Source: Bergeyella zoohelcum ATCC 43767 (GTDB lineage Bacteria > Bacteroidota > Bacteroidia > Flavobacteriales > Weeksellaceae). From it: 64,000 bases of DNA. This document shows positions 44,761 to 53,112 of this stretch, one piece after another (positions within the stretch are counted from its first letter, which is position 1; every line of letters begins with the position of its first letter). A model generated the notes under the pieces. That model saw only the letters and a list, made by a program, of their open reading frames with translations, was not told where the DNA came from and ran no database searches. The stretch lies in the NCBI RefSeq assembly GCF_000301075.1, contig NZ_JH932293.1, forward strand, positions 1,461,673 to 1,525,672, read 5' to 3'. The position numbers were made by a program, and so were the translations under genes.

Positions 44761-45360
44761 TTAAGACCTTGCTGCTTCCCAAGCTATCATCATGGCTTTT
44801 CGAGTGCTTCCCCACATATATCCTCCTATGGCTCCAGAAGAGGGTAGTACTCTATGACAAGGGATAAGAAAACTGACAGGGTTTTTACCTACAGCCGTTC
44901 CCACCGCTCTATAAGCCTTAGAACTTCCCACTTCATGAGCTATTTCCCCATAAGAAGACCGCTTACCGAAAGGGATTTTCAGCAGACTTTTCCATACTTT
45001 AAATTGGAAATCTGTTCCCCAGAGATGGAGCTTTACTTTCTGAACCTCTTTACCGATATTTTGAAAAACCGCTAATGCTTGTTGCTGGAAAATTGTACTT
45101 TGTTCAGTGAATTTTGCTTTGGGAAATCGAGCTAGTAAGTCCTTAAATGCTTTATTTTCTCCATCTTCGAAACCTAGATAGCATACTCCTTTATGTGTAG
45201 AAGCCACCAATATTTTCCCAAAAAGGCTATCTGCATAATGGTAGGCAATGGTAAGTTTTCCATCCTTATTTTGGTATTCATCAGTAGTCATTCTTTGGAT
45301 ATATACCAAGGCATCATGGCATATATCGTTTCCTTTATCAAATTCAATACGAGATGACAT
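44761..45360 (-). CDS. ogt: Methylated-DNA-protein-cysteine methyltransferase
   Basis: 199 residues. The active site is FLIPCHRV with acceptor Cys168; the DNA-binding helix is SYGEIAHEVGSSKAYRAVGTAVGKNP, and GGYMWGSTRKAMMIAWE ends the domain. It directly removes O6-methyl groups from guanine and is consumed. The N-terminal part (IQRMTTDEYQNKDGKLTIAY) resembles the linker before the transferase domain in Ada-type proteins, but no AraC helix-turn-helix domain is present, so it probably does not regulate transcription. Confidence 0.93.
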   Translation of the reverse strand: MSSRIEFDKGNDICHDALVYIQRMTTDEYQNKDGKLTIAYHYADSLFGKILVASTHKGVCYLGFEDGENKAFKDLLARFPKAKFTEQSTIFQQQALAVFQNIGKEVQKVKLHLWGTDFQFKVWKSLLKIPFGKRSSYGEIAHEVGSSKAYRAVGTAVGKNPVSFLIPCHRVLPSSGAIGGYMWGSTRKAMMIAWEAARS

Positions 45361-45385
45361 TGTTTTTTATAAATATTGAATAAAT

Positions 45386-46825
45386 CTATTGAGATATACT
45401 TTTTTGAAGCACAATATCTACCCATTGCTCTTCATTTTCAGGATTTAATAAAACATCAGGCGTTATTCCTATCATTTCTAAATTTATATCATTACTAAAA
45501 ATCATGCGTTTCTGGGTAAGTCCAATCCGAGCGGGAAAATCTATAATTTGTATTTCACGCCAATCTCCATAAGTCAGAGCTCCCATGGTGTTTTGTCCAA
45601 AAGTTTTCACCTTCTTACTTTGTTTAGCATTTAATATGAAGCCTTCTGTAGAACTTGCACACTGTTTATTTTGAATAATATATACATTTTGAGGAAAATC
45701 ATAGATAGAAGATACAATAGTTTTCTTCGAAGTATTTTTCACAGGTTCAAATCTACCAATATATTTTCTAAGTGCCTCCATTTTTTTGTCCGCATTTAGG
45801 CTATCTTTTCGGCTATCAACTCCATATTTATACCTGTCGTTATAAAAACTCTTAAAATTGTCTTTACTAAGAAAAATAGAAGCAGCTATGATAGGCTTTT
45901 CATATTCCTTTTTATCCATAATATAAGGTAATAAAAGCTGATAACTCCAGTCGCTACCACCTTCATTTCCTCTTACATCAATAATTAAGTTAGGTTTTGT
46001 TAATTTCTCTTTATTTGCCGAAAAAATAGAATCTATATTTTTCTTATTAGCGTAATCAAATGAATGAATTCTAAAGTAATTTGTATTCTTATTAAGTTCT
46101 TTAAAATAGGTTTTTGAGGGCAATTGGAATTTTTTCTTTTTTTCCTTGCTCACAGAGTTGCGATAAAAAGTAACATTCCCAATTTTTAATTTTTGGTCTG
46201 AAAATGCCAATTCATATGCCATAGGTTTTTGTCCAAAGTCCCAAAAAATTGCTTGTAAATTCCCTTTGTAATTCCTATAAATATCAATTTTCACATCTCC
46301 TTTAAACCCTAAAAACTGATTATTTATTCTGACATCTTGAGTTAAAACACCTACGAAAGGTCTTTCTTTCTGATTCGTTTTCTGAATCTGAATATTAAAA
46401 ATACCAGATTCATGATGCCATATCCCCTCCATACCTTTATTTTCATTATTTTTTAATGAAATATTTTCCACATTTTCTTTAATGAATTTTTTTACTGAAA
46501 CGGTATCAGAAAAAGTAGTAAATGGATAGTAATCATTGGTAACAAATATCCCTTGATGATTATCCTTCAAAAACGAAAAGTAATATTGTAATACCCCCAG
46601 GCATTGTCTATTAGTAAAAGCAGTTTTTGCTATATTTTCAATATGCTTTTTATGTTTTCGATAATCAGATTTCTTCTTTTGTGAAATTACCTGATGATGA
46701 TATGATGCAGAGTTTTCCTCCACCTGTTTACTTACGAAATGAATGATTTTCTTACAATCGCATACATTTTTTGAATAAACGAATACAGAAAATAATATTA
46801 ATAATAAAGATATTTTATATTTCAT
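45386..46825 (-). CDS. Secreted S41-like (tail-specific) protease family protein
   Basis: 479 residues with a signal peptide (MKYKISLLLILFSVFVYS). The C-terminal half follows the S41 fold: PNLIIDVRGNEGGSDWSYQLLLPYI, IIQNKQCASSTEGFILNAKQSKKVK (serine nucleophile expected in CASST) and FGQNTMGALTYGD, where the TFGKG lysine of CtpA is replaced. No PDZ domain is evident, so it is closer to the tricorn-like S41 branch found in Bacteroidota. The N-terminal 250 residues are unassigned. Whether it is proteolytically active is open. Confidence 0.8.
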   Translation of the reverse strand: MKYKISLLLILFSVFVYSKNVCDCKKIIHFVSKQVEENSASYHHQVISQKKKSDYRKHKKHIENIAKTAFTNRQCLGVLQYYFSFLKDNHQGIFVTNDYYPFTTFSDTVSVKKFIKENVENISLKNNENKGMEGIWHHESGIFNIQIQKTNQKERPFVGVLTQDVRINNQFLGFKGDVKIDIYRNYKGNLQAIFWDFGQKPMAYELAFSDQKLKIGNVTFYRNSVSKEKKKKFQLPSKTYFKELNKNTNYFRIHSFDYANKKNIDSIFSANKEKLTKPNLIIDVRGNEGGSDWSYQLLLPYIMDKKEYEKPIIAASIFLSKDNFKSFYNDRYKYGVDSRKDSLNADKKMEALRKYIGRFEPVKNTSKKTIVSSIYDFPQNVYIIQNKQCASSTEGFILNAKQSKKVKTFGQNTMGALTYGDWREIQIIDFPARIGLTQKRMIFSNDINLEMIGITPDVLLNPENEEQWVDIVLQKSISQ

Positions 46826-46895
46826 GTTTTGTATGAAATTAATCAGTTTATATAGCTTTCGTTAGTATTATTTTATGATGATGAGAGATTGTAGT

Positions 46896-47585
46896 TTATA
46901 ATATTTCTTGCACTATTTTCATATCCGTTTCTATAACACCGTCTTTAAGTACTACATTGCGTTTGGTTTGTGCCGCTACATCGGGTTCATGGGTTACGAT
47001 AATAATAGTTTTTCCCTCGTTATTAATTTCCTGAAGCAATTTCATAATATCATGTGTGGTTTTACTATCCAGAGCACCCGTAGGTTCATCTGCCAGAATT
47101 ATTTTGGGTTCGGTAATTAATGCACGAGCAATGGCCACCCTTTGTTTTTGTCCTCCTGAAAGCTCATTAGGGTAATGATTCGCCCACGGTGCCAAGCCTA
47201 CTTTTTCTAAATACGCCATAGCTTTTCGGTTCCTCTCCTTTCTAGAAACATTCTGGTAATAAAGGGGAAGAGCTACATTCTCTAGAGCGGTTTTATAGCC
47301 TATTAAATTAAACGACTGAAAAACAAAACCTAAAAACCTGCTTCTATATTCGGCTGCTTTTGTCTCGTTGAGATGCTCTATGGGAATACCGTCCAGCTCA
47401 TAGATACCACTGTCCTTTTCATCTAAAATTCCGATGATGTTCAGCAAGGTAGATTTTCCCGAACCCGAACTCCCCATGATGGAGACAAATTCCCCTTGTC
47501 CTATTTCCAAATTAATTCCTTTAAGAACATGAAGCTTATTCTTACCCGTATCGTATGATTTATGAAGATTTTCTATTTTCAGCAT
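46896..47585 (-). CDS. ABC transporter ATP-binding protein (MacB/LolD type)
   Basis: 229 residues. Walker [10 protein letters not shown] (38-46), Q-loop [17 protein letters not shown], signature LSGGQ (142-146), Walker [12 protein letters not shown] (163-173), and H-loop VTHE. The ENVALPLYY context is typical of the MacB/LolD branch, which works with FtsX-like permeases in lipoprotein release, efflux or other mechanotransmission. No permease is adjacent; the one at 23365 is 22 kb away and partnership is only a possibility. Confidence 0.92.
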   Translation of the reverse strand: MLKIENLHKSYDTGKNKLHVLKGINLEIGQGEFVSIMGSSGSGKSTLLNIIGILDEKDSGIYELDGIPIEHLNETKAAEYRSRFLGFVFQSFNLIGYKTALENVALPLYYQNVSRKERNRKAMAYLEKVGLAPWANHYPNELSGGQKQRVAIARALITEPKIILADEPTGALDSKTTHDIMKLLQEINNEGKTIIIVTHEPDVAAQTKRNVVLKDGVIETDMKIVQEIL

Positions 47586-47749
47586 CTACCTGATTTTTAG
47601 TAATTGGTAGTAAAGATAAGCAATTTGTTACACTGAGAGGAATAAAAGTAAACCAAATATTGTTTAAACTTTATACATTGATTTTATGATAATTAAAATA
47701 TGCTATTTAATACAATTTCTCAAAATAAGCCATATTTGTGAAAAACAAA

Positions 47750-47758
47750 TGTGGATAA
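47750..47758 (-). promoter_or_regulatory. Perfect DnaA box (TTATCCACA) upstream of nrdB
   Basis: The plus strand reads TGTGGATAA, the reverse complement of the consensus 9-mer, about 150 bases above nrdB. DnaA boxes control nrdAB in E. coli; a single box could arise by chance. Confidence 0.45.
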
Positions 47759-47797
47759 CTGAAAGGAAGAAATATTTTTTTTTAATAAAGGATTTTC

Positions 47798-47805
47798 TAA
47801 TTTTG
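47798..47805 (+). promoter_or_regulatory. Possible -7 promoter element for nrdB
   Basis: TAATTTTG fits TAnnTTTG; it would give a leader of roughly 95 bases. No clear -33. Confidence 0.35.
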
Positions 47806-47907
47806 TAAAGCTAAAAATGAACAAAAAACAGCCTACTTTTTCATATATTTTTTTACACAAGGAGGGCTTAGTATCATTTTTTTAACAACATAAAAAAACA
47901 AAGCAAA

Positions 47908-48882
47908 ATGGGAATTTTTGATAAACGCATAAGCTATAAACCTTTTGAATATCCAGAGGTATTACAATTTATAGAGGCAATTAATAAATCTTTTTGGGTA
48001 CACTCTGAAGTAGATTTTACTGCGGATATCCAAGATTTTCACTCTCAGCTAGAACCCCATGAAAAAAATGCAGTAAAACATGCACTTTTGGCAATTGCTC
48101 AAATAGAAGTTTCCGTAAAAACTTTTTGGGGAAATCTCTATCAGCATCTTCCAAAGCCAGAACTCAACGGGCTGGGAGCTACATTTGCAGAATGTGAGTT
48201 TAGACACTCAGAAGCCTATTCTAGATTATTGGAAGTGCTCGGTTACAATGATGAGTTCCTCAGCGTGGTGGAAATACCTGCAGTAAAGAAAAGAATAGAT
48301 TTTCTTAGTAATGTATTGAAAAATGCCAATTCTACTACGCCAAAAGAATATGTATCATCACTATTACTATTCTCCATTCTCATAGAAAATGTCTCTCTTT
48401 TTTCTCAGTTTGCCATTATTCTATCGTTTACCCGATTTAAAGGCTATATGAAAAATGTGAGCAATATCATCGCTTGGACCTCTGTAGATGAACAAATTCA
48501 TGCCAATGCAGGAATCTATCTCATCAATAAAATCCGTGAAGAGCAACCTGATCTACTTACAGACCAAGACATCGAAGAAATTTACCAGCTTATAGACGAG
48601 TCTTTAAAGGTAGAGAGCGAAATATTAGATTGGATTTTTGAACTGGGCGAAATTGATCATGTTTCAAAGGAAAATCTACTCCATTTTATGAGATACAGAG
48701 TAGATGATTCTCTTAAAAAGATAAGTATGCCTACTCGCTATAATGTATCAGAAGAAGAATATAAACCTATGGTTTGGTTTGAGGAGGAAGTTTTCGCCAA
48801 TTCACTAGATGACTTTTTCGCCAAAAGACCAGTGGACTATACCAAACATGATAAATCCATTACAGCAAACGATTTATTTTAG
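47908..48882 (+). CDS. nrdB: Class I ribonucleotide reductase small subunit
   Basis: 324 residues, ferritin-like. Metal ligands are visible as Glu67, Glu97 with His100 (ECEFRH), and later Glu in LIENVSLFSQF and Glu/His in SVDEQIHA. Tyr104, four residues after His100, occupies the place of the E. coli radical Tyr122. The N-terminus starts directly at the fold; no ATP-cone is fused. It stores the radical used by NrdA. A hairpin with a T-run separates it from nrdA downstream. Confidence 0.96.
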   Translation: MGIFDKRISYKPFEYPEVLQFIEAINKSFWVHSEVDFTADIQDFHSQLEPHEKNAVKHALLAIAQIEVSVKTFWGNLYQHLPKPELNGLGATFAECEFRHSEAYSRLLEVLGYNDEFLSVVEIPAVKKRIDFLSNVLKNANSTTPKEYVSSLLLFSILIENVSLFSQFAIILSFTRFKGYMKNVSNIIAWTSVDEQIHANAGIYLINKIREEQPDLLTDQDIEEIYQLIDESLKVESEILDWIFELGEIDHVSKENLLHFMRYRVDDSLKKISMPTRYNVSEEEYKPMVWFEEEVFANSLDDFFAKRPVDYTKHDKSITANDLF

Positions 48883-48918
48883 CTTCTTACCCCAGAGGGG
48901 CAATTCTATAAATTAAGG

Positions 48919-48946
48919 GGCGAATTTTTATTCGCCTATTTTTTTA
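48919..48946 (+). terminator. Terminator-like hairpin between nrdB and nrdA
   Basis: GGCGAAT and ATTCGCC form a 7-bp stem with loop TTTT, followed by TATTTTTTT. It could lower nrdA expression relative to nrdB or mark separate transcripts. Confidence 0.7.
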
Positions 48947-49008
48947 AAAGATAATTTTTAGGTTGTTTTCATAAATAATCTGAGTAATCACATATTTTTA
49001 TTTGTACG

Positions 49009-50664
49009 ATGGAAGAACAAACGCACATATGGTGGCTCAATGAAGAGTCTGAACAAATGCTCAATAGAGGGTATTTATTAAAAGGTGAAACCGTGGAAGG
49101 AGCTATCGATAGAATAACGATGGCTGCTGCTAAACGCCTTTATAAACCAGAACTTCAGTCTGCTTTCAAAGAAATGATTGTGAAAGGGTGGATTAGCTTT
49201 TCATCTCCTGTTTGGGCAAATATGGGAACACAAAGGGGCTTACCTATTTCTTGTTTTAATGTACATATCCCAGATAGTATAGAGGGTATTACGCATAAAA
49301 TGGGAGAAGTGATTATGCAGACGAAAATAGGAGGGGGCACTTCGGGCTATTTTGGGGAGCTGAGACATAGAGGGACTGCTGTTACCGATAATGGCAAATC
49401 TTCGGGAGCTGTTTCTTTCATGAAATTATTTGATACTGCAATGGATGTAGTATCACAGGGAGGGGTTCGCCGTGGAGCTTTTGCCGCTTATCTGGATATT
49501 GACCATGGGGATATCGAAGAGTTTTTATCCATTAAAGATATAGGTTCACCTATTCAGAATCTTTTCATCGGAGTTTGTGTACCAGACTATTGGATGCAAG
49601 ACATGATAGATGGGGATCTGGAAAAAAGAAAAATCTGGGCAAGGGTACTAGAAAGTCGCCAGCAGAAAGGACTTCCGTATATTTTCTTTACCGATAATGT
49701 CAATAGGAATAAACCTCAAGTGTATAAAGACAAAGGGCTCATGATTAATGCGAGTAACCTTTGTTCTGAAATCATGCTTCCATCCACCCAAGAAGAGTCT
49801 TTTATTTGCTGTTTATCTTCCATGAATTTAGAACTTTACGATGAATGGAAAGATACCAATGCAGTGAAATTGGCGGTGTATTTCTTAGATGCTGTTTTAT
49901 CTGAGTTCATTGAGAAAACGGAAGGCAATTATTATCTACAATCGGCAAGAAATTTTGCTATTCGCCATAGAGCATTAGGTTTAGGTGTTTTAGGGTATCA
50001 CTCTTATTTACAGAAAAATATGATTCCTTTTGAGAGCTTTGAGGCTACCCAATTTAATGCGAAAGCATTTAGGCAAATTAAAGAACAAGCCGAAGCAGCA
50101 TCCAAAGAATTGGCAAGTATCTACGGAGAACCAGAAATGCTGAAAGGCTATGGACTGAGAAATACTACCACCATGGCTATAGCTCCTACTACTTCTAGCT
50201 CCGCAATTTTAGGACAAACTTCTCCAGGAATAGAGCCTTTTGCTTCTAATTATTACAAAGCGGGACTAGCCAAAGGAAATTTTATGCGTAAAAATAAATA
50301 CTTGGCCAAGCTATTGGAACAAAAAGGATTGGATACCGAAGAAACTTGGAGAACAATTATGCTGAATCACGGCTCAGTGCAGCATTTGGAAGGACTTACG
50401 GACCACGAAAAAGCTGTATTTAAAACTTTCAAGGAGATTTCACCTATGGAAATCATTTCTCAGGCTGCCCAGAGACAGCAGTATATAGACCAAGCTCAAT
50501 CGTTGAATTTACAAATACCTTCTACCATGCCAGTGAAAGATGTGAATTATTTATTGATAGAAGCATGGAAAAAGGGAGTGAAAACACTGTACTACCAGAG
50601 AAGTTCATCGGTTTCTAAAGAACTAATGGTGAACTTTGTAAATTGCACCAGTTGTGAGGCTTAG
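49009..50664 (+). CDS. nrdA: Class I ribonucleotide reductase large subunit, short form
   Basis: 551 residues, about 200 shorter than E. coli NrdA, mainly because the N-terminal ATP-cone is missing; the protein begins near the catalytic barrel. Active-site residues are Cys82 (PISCFNV), Asn250-Cys252-Glu254 (NASNLCSE), and Cys267/268 as partner; the radical-transfer tyrosines are in KTLYYQRSSS and the C-terminal redox cysteines are Cys546 and Cys549 (CTSCEA). It reduces ribonucleotides to deoxyribonucleotides. Without a cone in either subunit, dATP inhibition through that site is not expected. Confidence 0.96.
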   Translation: MEEQTHIWWLNEESEQMLNRGYLLKGETVEGAIDRITMAAAKRLYKPELQSAFKEMIVKGWISFSSPVWANMGTQRGLPISCFNVHIPDSIEGITHKMGEVIMQTKIGGGTSGYFGELRHRGTAVTDNGKSSGAVSFMKLFDTAMDVVSQGGVRRGAFAAYLDIDHGDIEEFLSIKDIGSPIQNLFIGVCVPDYWMQDMIDGDLEKRKIWARVLESRQQKGLPYIFFTDNVNRNKPQVYKDKGLMINASNLCSEIMLPSTQEESFICCLSSMNLELYDEWKDTNAVKLAVYFLDAVLSEFIEKTEGNYYLQSARNFAIRHRALGLGVLGYHSYLQKNMIPFESFEATQFNAKAFRQIKEQAEAASKELASIYGEPEMLKGYGLRNTTTMAIAPTTSSSAILGQTSPGIEPFASNYYKAGLAKGNFMRKNKYLAKLLEQKGLDTEETWRTIMLNHGSVQHLEGLTDHEKAVFKTFKEISPMEIISQAAQRQQYIDQAQSLNLQIPSTMPVKDVNYLLIEAWKKGVKTLYYQRSSSVSKELMVNFVNCTSCEA

Positions 50665-50681
50665 TAACACTACTAAAAAAC

Positions 50682-50717
50682 AATAGGCTACCTAAAAAAG
50701 GTGGCCTATTTTATTAT
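50682..50717 (+). terminator. Terminator after nrdA
   Basis: AATAGGCTACCT and AGGTGGCCTATT (12 bp, one G-T pair), followed by TTATTATTT. Confidence 0.8.
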
Positions 50718-50799
50718 TTGTGCGTTTTTATTATGAGTCTATTTGGATAATCATCGTCAGTAAAGGAAATTCAATATAGTGATTTTTTGTAAAAAATCT

Positions 50800-50848
50800 A
50801 TAAACTTCATCGTTTTGGATGTTTTAGCAAAAAGTGCTTTGAAACACA
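50800..50848 (+). repeat. Repeat family R1, copy next to the insertion sequence
   Basis: ATAAACTTCATCGTTTTGGA then TGTTTTAGCAAAAAGTGCTTTGAA, matching 31962-32004 exactly over the first 16 bases. It ends 30 bases before the left end of the IS. Confidence 0.65.
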
Positions 50849-50878
50849 AAATTCTGAAAGAAAAACAGTTATTACATC

Positions 50879-51793
50879 GAGTCTATCTTGACTTTTTGAA
50901 AACAAACAAGGAATTATGATTTTTGTGGTGTGAAACATAAAAACCTAAGACCTTGTTTGTAGTACTGGACAAAGATACGATAGTAGGAGAAATTATCCCA
51001 CATTTACCTAAAAGAAAAAGAGGGTTTAAACCAAAATCACCTATTAGTGAGATAATTAACTGTATTTTATACAAATTGAAAACAGGTATTCAATGGGCAC
51101 TTTTACCAATGGAACAATTATTTTCAGAGGTAGTTCCGAGCTATAAAACCGTGTTTGGACATTACCGGAAATGGTGTGAAGAAGGTGCTTGGCAGACTTG
51201 TTGGGTAGAAATTTTGAAGAAAAACAAATCGAAAATAGATTGTTCAAGTTGCGATTTTGACGGTAGCCAAACACCCGCAAAAAAAGGAGGCGAACAAGTA
51301 GGATATCAAGCTCGTAAAAAAGCAAAAACAACCAATAGTTTGTACCTGTCCGACAGGCAAGGTTTGATGTTAGCAATGTCTCAGCCTATATCTGGCCAGC
51401 ATCACGACTTGTATAATATAGAGACTCATTTTCAAGAAATTACATCCGTTTTGAAAAAGGCTAAAATCTCCACAGAAGGTTTATTTGTGAATTTTGATGC
51501 AGGTTTTGACAGTGAAAATCTTCGGAAAATAACCGCCTCAGAAGGTATCATAGCCAATATTTGTGAAAACAAAAGAAACCAAAAATCCCCCTCTGAAACG
51601 GAACATTATTTCGATAAAAAACTCTACAGAGAGCGTTACACCATTGAAAGAAGCAACGCTTGGATGGATAGTTTTCGTTCAGTTTTAAATCGTTTTGATA
51701 CTACCGTAAGTAGTTGGATAGGTTTTAATTACCTTGCCTTTGTCGTCTTAGGACTCAGAAAATTTAAACAAAAGAGAAAGTCGAGATGAGTTC
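50879..51793 (+). mobile_element. IS5-family insertion sequence, about 0.9 kb
   Basis: The element carries one transposase gene bounded by imperfect inverted repeats: GAGTCTATCTTGACTTTTT at 50879-50897 and, read on the opposite strand, GAACTCATCTCGACTTTCT at 51775-51793. Thirteen of 19 bases agree, and all mismatches are transitions. The exact ends and target duplication cannot be fixed; the flanks may extend the similarity by a few bases. It sits in intergenic DNA after the nrdA terminator. Confidence 0.75.
50953..51789 (+). CDS. IS5-family DDE transposase
   Basis: 278 residues read from a TTG (50953-50955); no ATG lies between the upstream in-frame stop and this point, and the opening FVVLDKDTI fits related transposases. 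The N-terminal DUF4096 region (KRGFKPKSPISEIINCILYKLKTGIQWALLP) is followed by an RNase H-fold DDE domain: Asp103 (CDFDGSQTPA), Asp182 (NFDAGFDS) and Glu232 (YTIERSNAWMDSFRSVLNRFD). The single uninterrupted frame suggests that the element may be active, if the TTG start works. Confidence 0.93.
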   Translation: MFVVLDKDTIVGEIIPHLPKRKRGFKPKSPISEIINCILYKLKTGIQWALLPMEQLFSEVVPSYKTVFGHYRKWCEEGAWQTCWVEILKKNKSKIDCSSCDFDGSQTPAKKGGEQVGYQARKKAKTTNSLYLSDRQGLMLAMSQPISGQHHDLYNIETHFQEITSVLKKAKISTEGLFVNFDAGFDSENLRKITASEGIIANICENKRNQKSPSETEHYFDKKLYRERYTIERSNAWMDSFRSVLNRFDTTVSSWIGFNYLAFVVLGLRKFKQKRKSR

Positions 51794-51932
51794 AACATTG
51801 TGTTTATTATCAGAAAAATTGGAAAAATTTCTTAATTTTCCAAAAAAAGTATCATTTACGCACCATTTTATTTTTTCATATTTTTTATTTAGAGTTTTAT
51901 GATTACATTTGTCGTTATAAAATTAAAGAAAT

Positions 51933-52349
51933 ATGAGAGCGTTTTTATCTATTGGTTGTATGGTATTATTTTTAATTGGCTGTAGTGTAGCAAATACTCC
52001 TAAAGATGTTGCTACTAAATTTTTTGAGCATCTCAATAGGGGAGAGATAGAGGAGGCGAAAAAGTATTGTGATGGACCTACGGCAGATTTATTAGGTGCG
52101 GTGAATACCTTAGTAGGAAACAGTATTAAGGAAAAAACAATTCAAAAGAATAATAAAAATGTGGAAGTGATTCGTGTAGAGGAAAAAGGAAATAAAGCAA
52201 AGGTATATTTCAAAGGAGAGAATGATAAAGAAGAGAGTATAAATCTTAAGAAAGTAAATGGTAAGTGGAAAGTATATATGAATAAGGAGGATGAGAAAAA
52301 AGAAGATGTTCCTTCTATGAAAGATGAAGAATCTTCAGCCACAGAATAA
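51933..52349 (+). CDS. DUF4878-like lipoprotein
   Basis: 138 residues with a lipoprotein signal (VLFLIGCS, Cys17). The mature part has the NTF2-like DUF4878 pattern: PKDVATKFFEHLNRGEIEEAKKYC, then AKVYFKGENDKEESINLKKVNGKWKVYM. The C-terminal tail is acidic. Cell-envelope location is expected; function unknown. The YiiX-like hydrolase starts 5 bases after it, so they form an operon. Confidence 0.8.
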   Translation: MRAFLSIGCMVLFLIGCSVANTPKDVATKFFEHLNRGEIEEAKKYCDGPTADLLGAVNTLVGNSIKEKTIQKNNKNVEVIRVEEKGNKAKVYFKGENDKEESINLKKVNGKWKVYMNKEDEKKEDVPSMKDEESSATE

Positions 52350-52354
52350 TACTT

Positions 52355-53080
52355 ATGTTAAGAAGACTTATCGGTACATTAAAGGCACTTCCGAAACCCA
52401 TTTTATGGATAATGGTTTTCGGAGGTGTTTTTTTATTTCTATTTTTAAGCATTGAGTTTTTCTTTTATACCCATAAAAAAGTGGAAAATCATAAAGTGAG
52501 AGAAGATAAATCTTTAGCTCGGTTATCCACGGAAGAAATGGGAAGGCTACAGGAGGGGGATATTATCTTGAGGAGAGGCTATGGCTTTTTTAGTGATATG
52601 ATAGCTACACATTTTAATGATAGTCATTATGATGTAACTCATGCGGGAATTCTTTATCAAAAGGAAAATCAGTGGTGGGTCATTCATTCGTTATCTTCAA
52701 AAGTTTCAGAAATAGAAGGCGTTCAGGAACAGTCATTGGAAGATTTTTTGTACTATTCTGTACCGAATAAAATAATGGTGGTTCGCTTAAAAGGTATTCA
52801 AAAAACAGAGCAAGAGCAGTTGGTATGTTTTGCTCAGGAGTATGTAGCGAAAAAAACACCCTTTGACACCAAAGGTATTATACATGATGACAAGTCTTTA
52901 TATTGTACTGAGCTCATTTGGCATATTTTGATTCACAAAATGAAAAAAGTGCCATTACCAAAGGATATGGAAATGAGAAAAGAGCTATTCTACTCCATGA
53001 AAGGAATGTATCATCCTCATTATTTTGATATGATTATTAATACTTATGCCCAAACTCCATCGGCTAAAATAGAAAATTAA
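52355..53080 (+). CDS. YiiX/YebB-like cysteine hydrolase (NlpC/P60 superfamily)
   Basis: 241 residues. One N-terminal membrane anchor (about 17-35) precedes the YiiX domain: LQEGDIILRRGYGFFSDMIA, His96 in DVTHAGILY and Cys184 in SLYCTELIW. The circularly permuted His-then-Cys order is typical of this family. The catalytic domain should lie in the periplasm and cleave an amide or thioester bond, perhaps in cell-wall peptides or lipids. Cotranscribed with the DUF4878 lipoprotein. Confidence 0.87.
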   Translation: MLRRLIGTLKALPKPILWIMVFGGVFLFLFLSIEFFFYTHKKVENHKVREDKSLARLSTEEMGRLQEGDIILRRGYGFFSDMIATHFNDSHYDVTHAGILYQKENQWWVIHSLSSKVSEIEGVQEQSLEDFLYYSVPNKIMVVRLKGIQKTEQEQLVCFAQEYVAKKTPFDTKGIIHDDKSLYCTELIWHILIHKMKKVPLPKDMEMRKELFYSMKGMYHPHYFDMIINTYAQTPSAKIEN

Positions 53081-53112
53081 ATCTTCTAAAAATAGATAAT
53101 ATATCTTTTGAG

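Larger units (their letters stand above)
47586..47907. other. nrdB upstream region with DnaA box
   Basis: 322 bases between the divergent ABC ATPase and nrdB genes. A perfect DnaA box lies at 47750-47758 and a TAATTTTG -7 element at 47798-47805. No NrdR box was recognised. No convincing small gene. Confidence 0.6.

Noticed and set aside
44549-44815. 88-codon minus-strand frame between ogt and uvrC
   Set aside because: It runs through the R2 repeats and overlaps the ogt end; no family resemblance.
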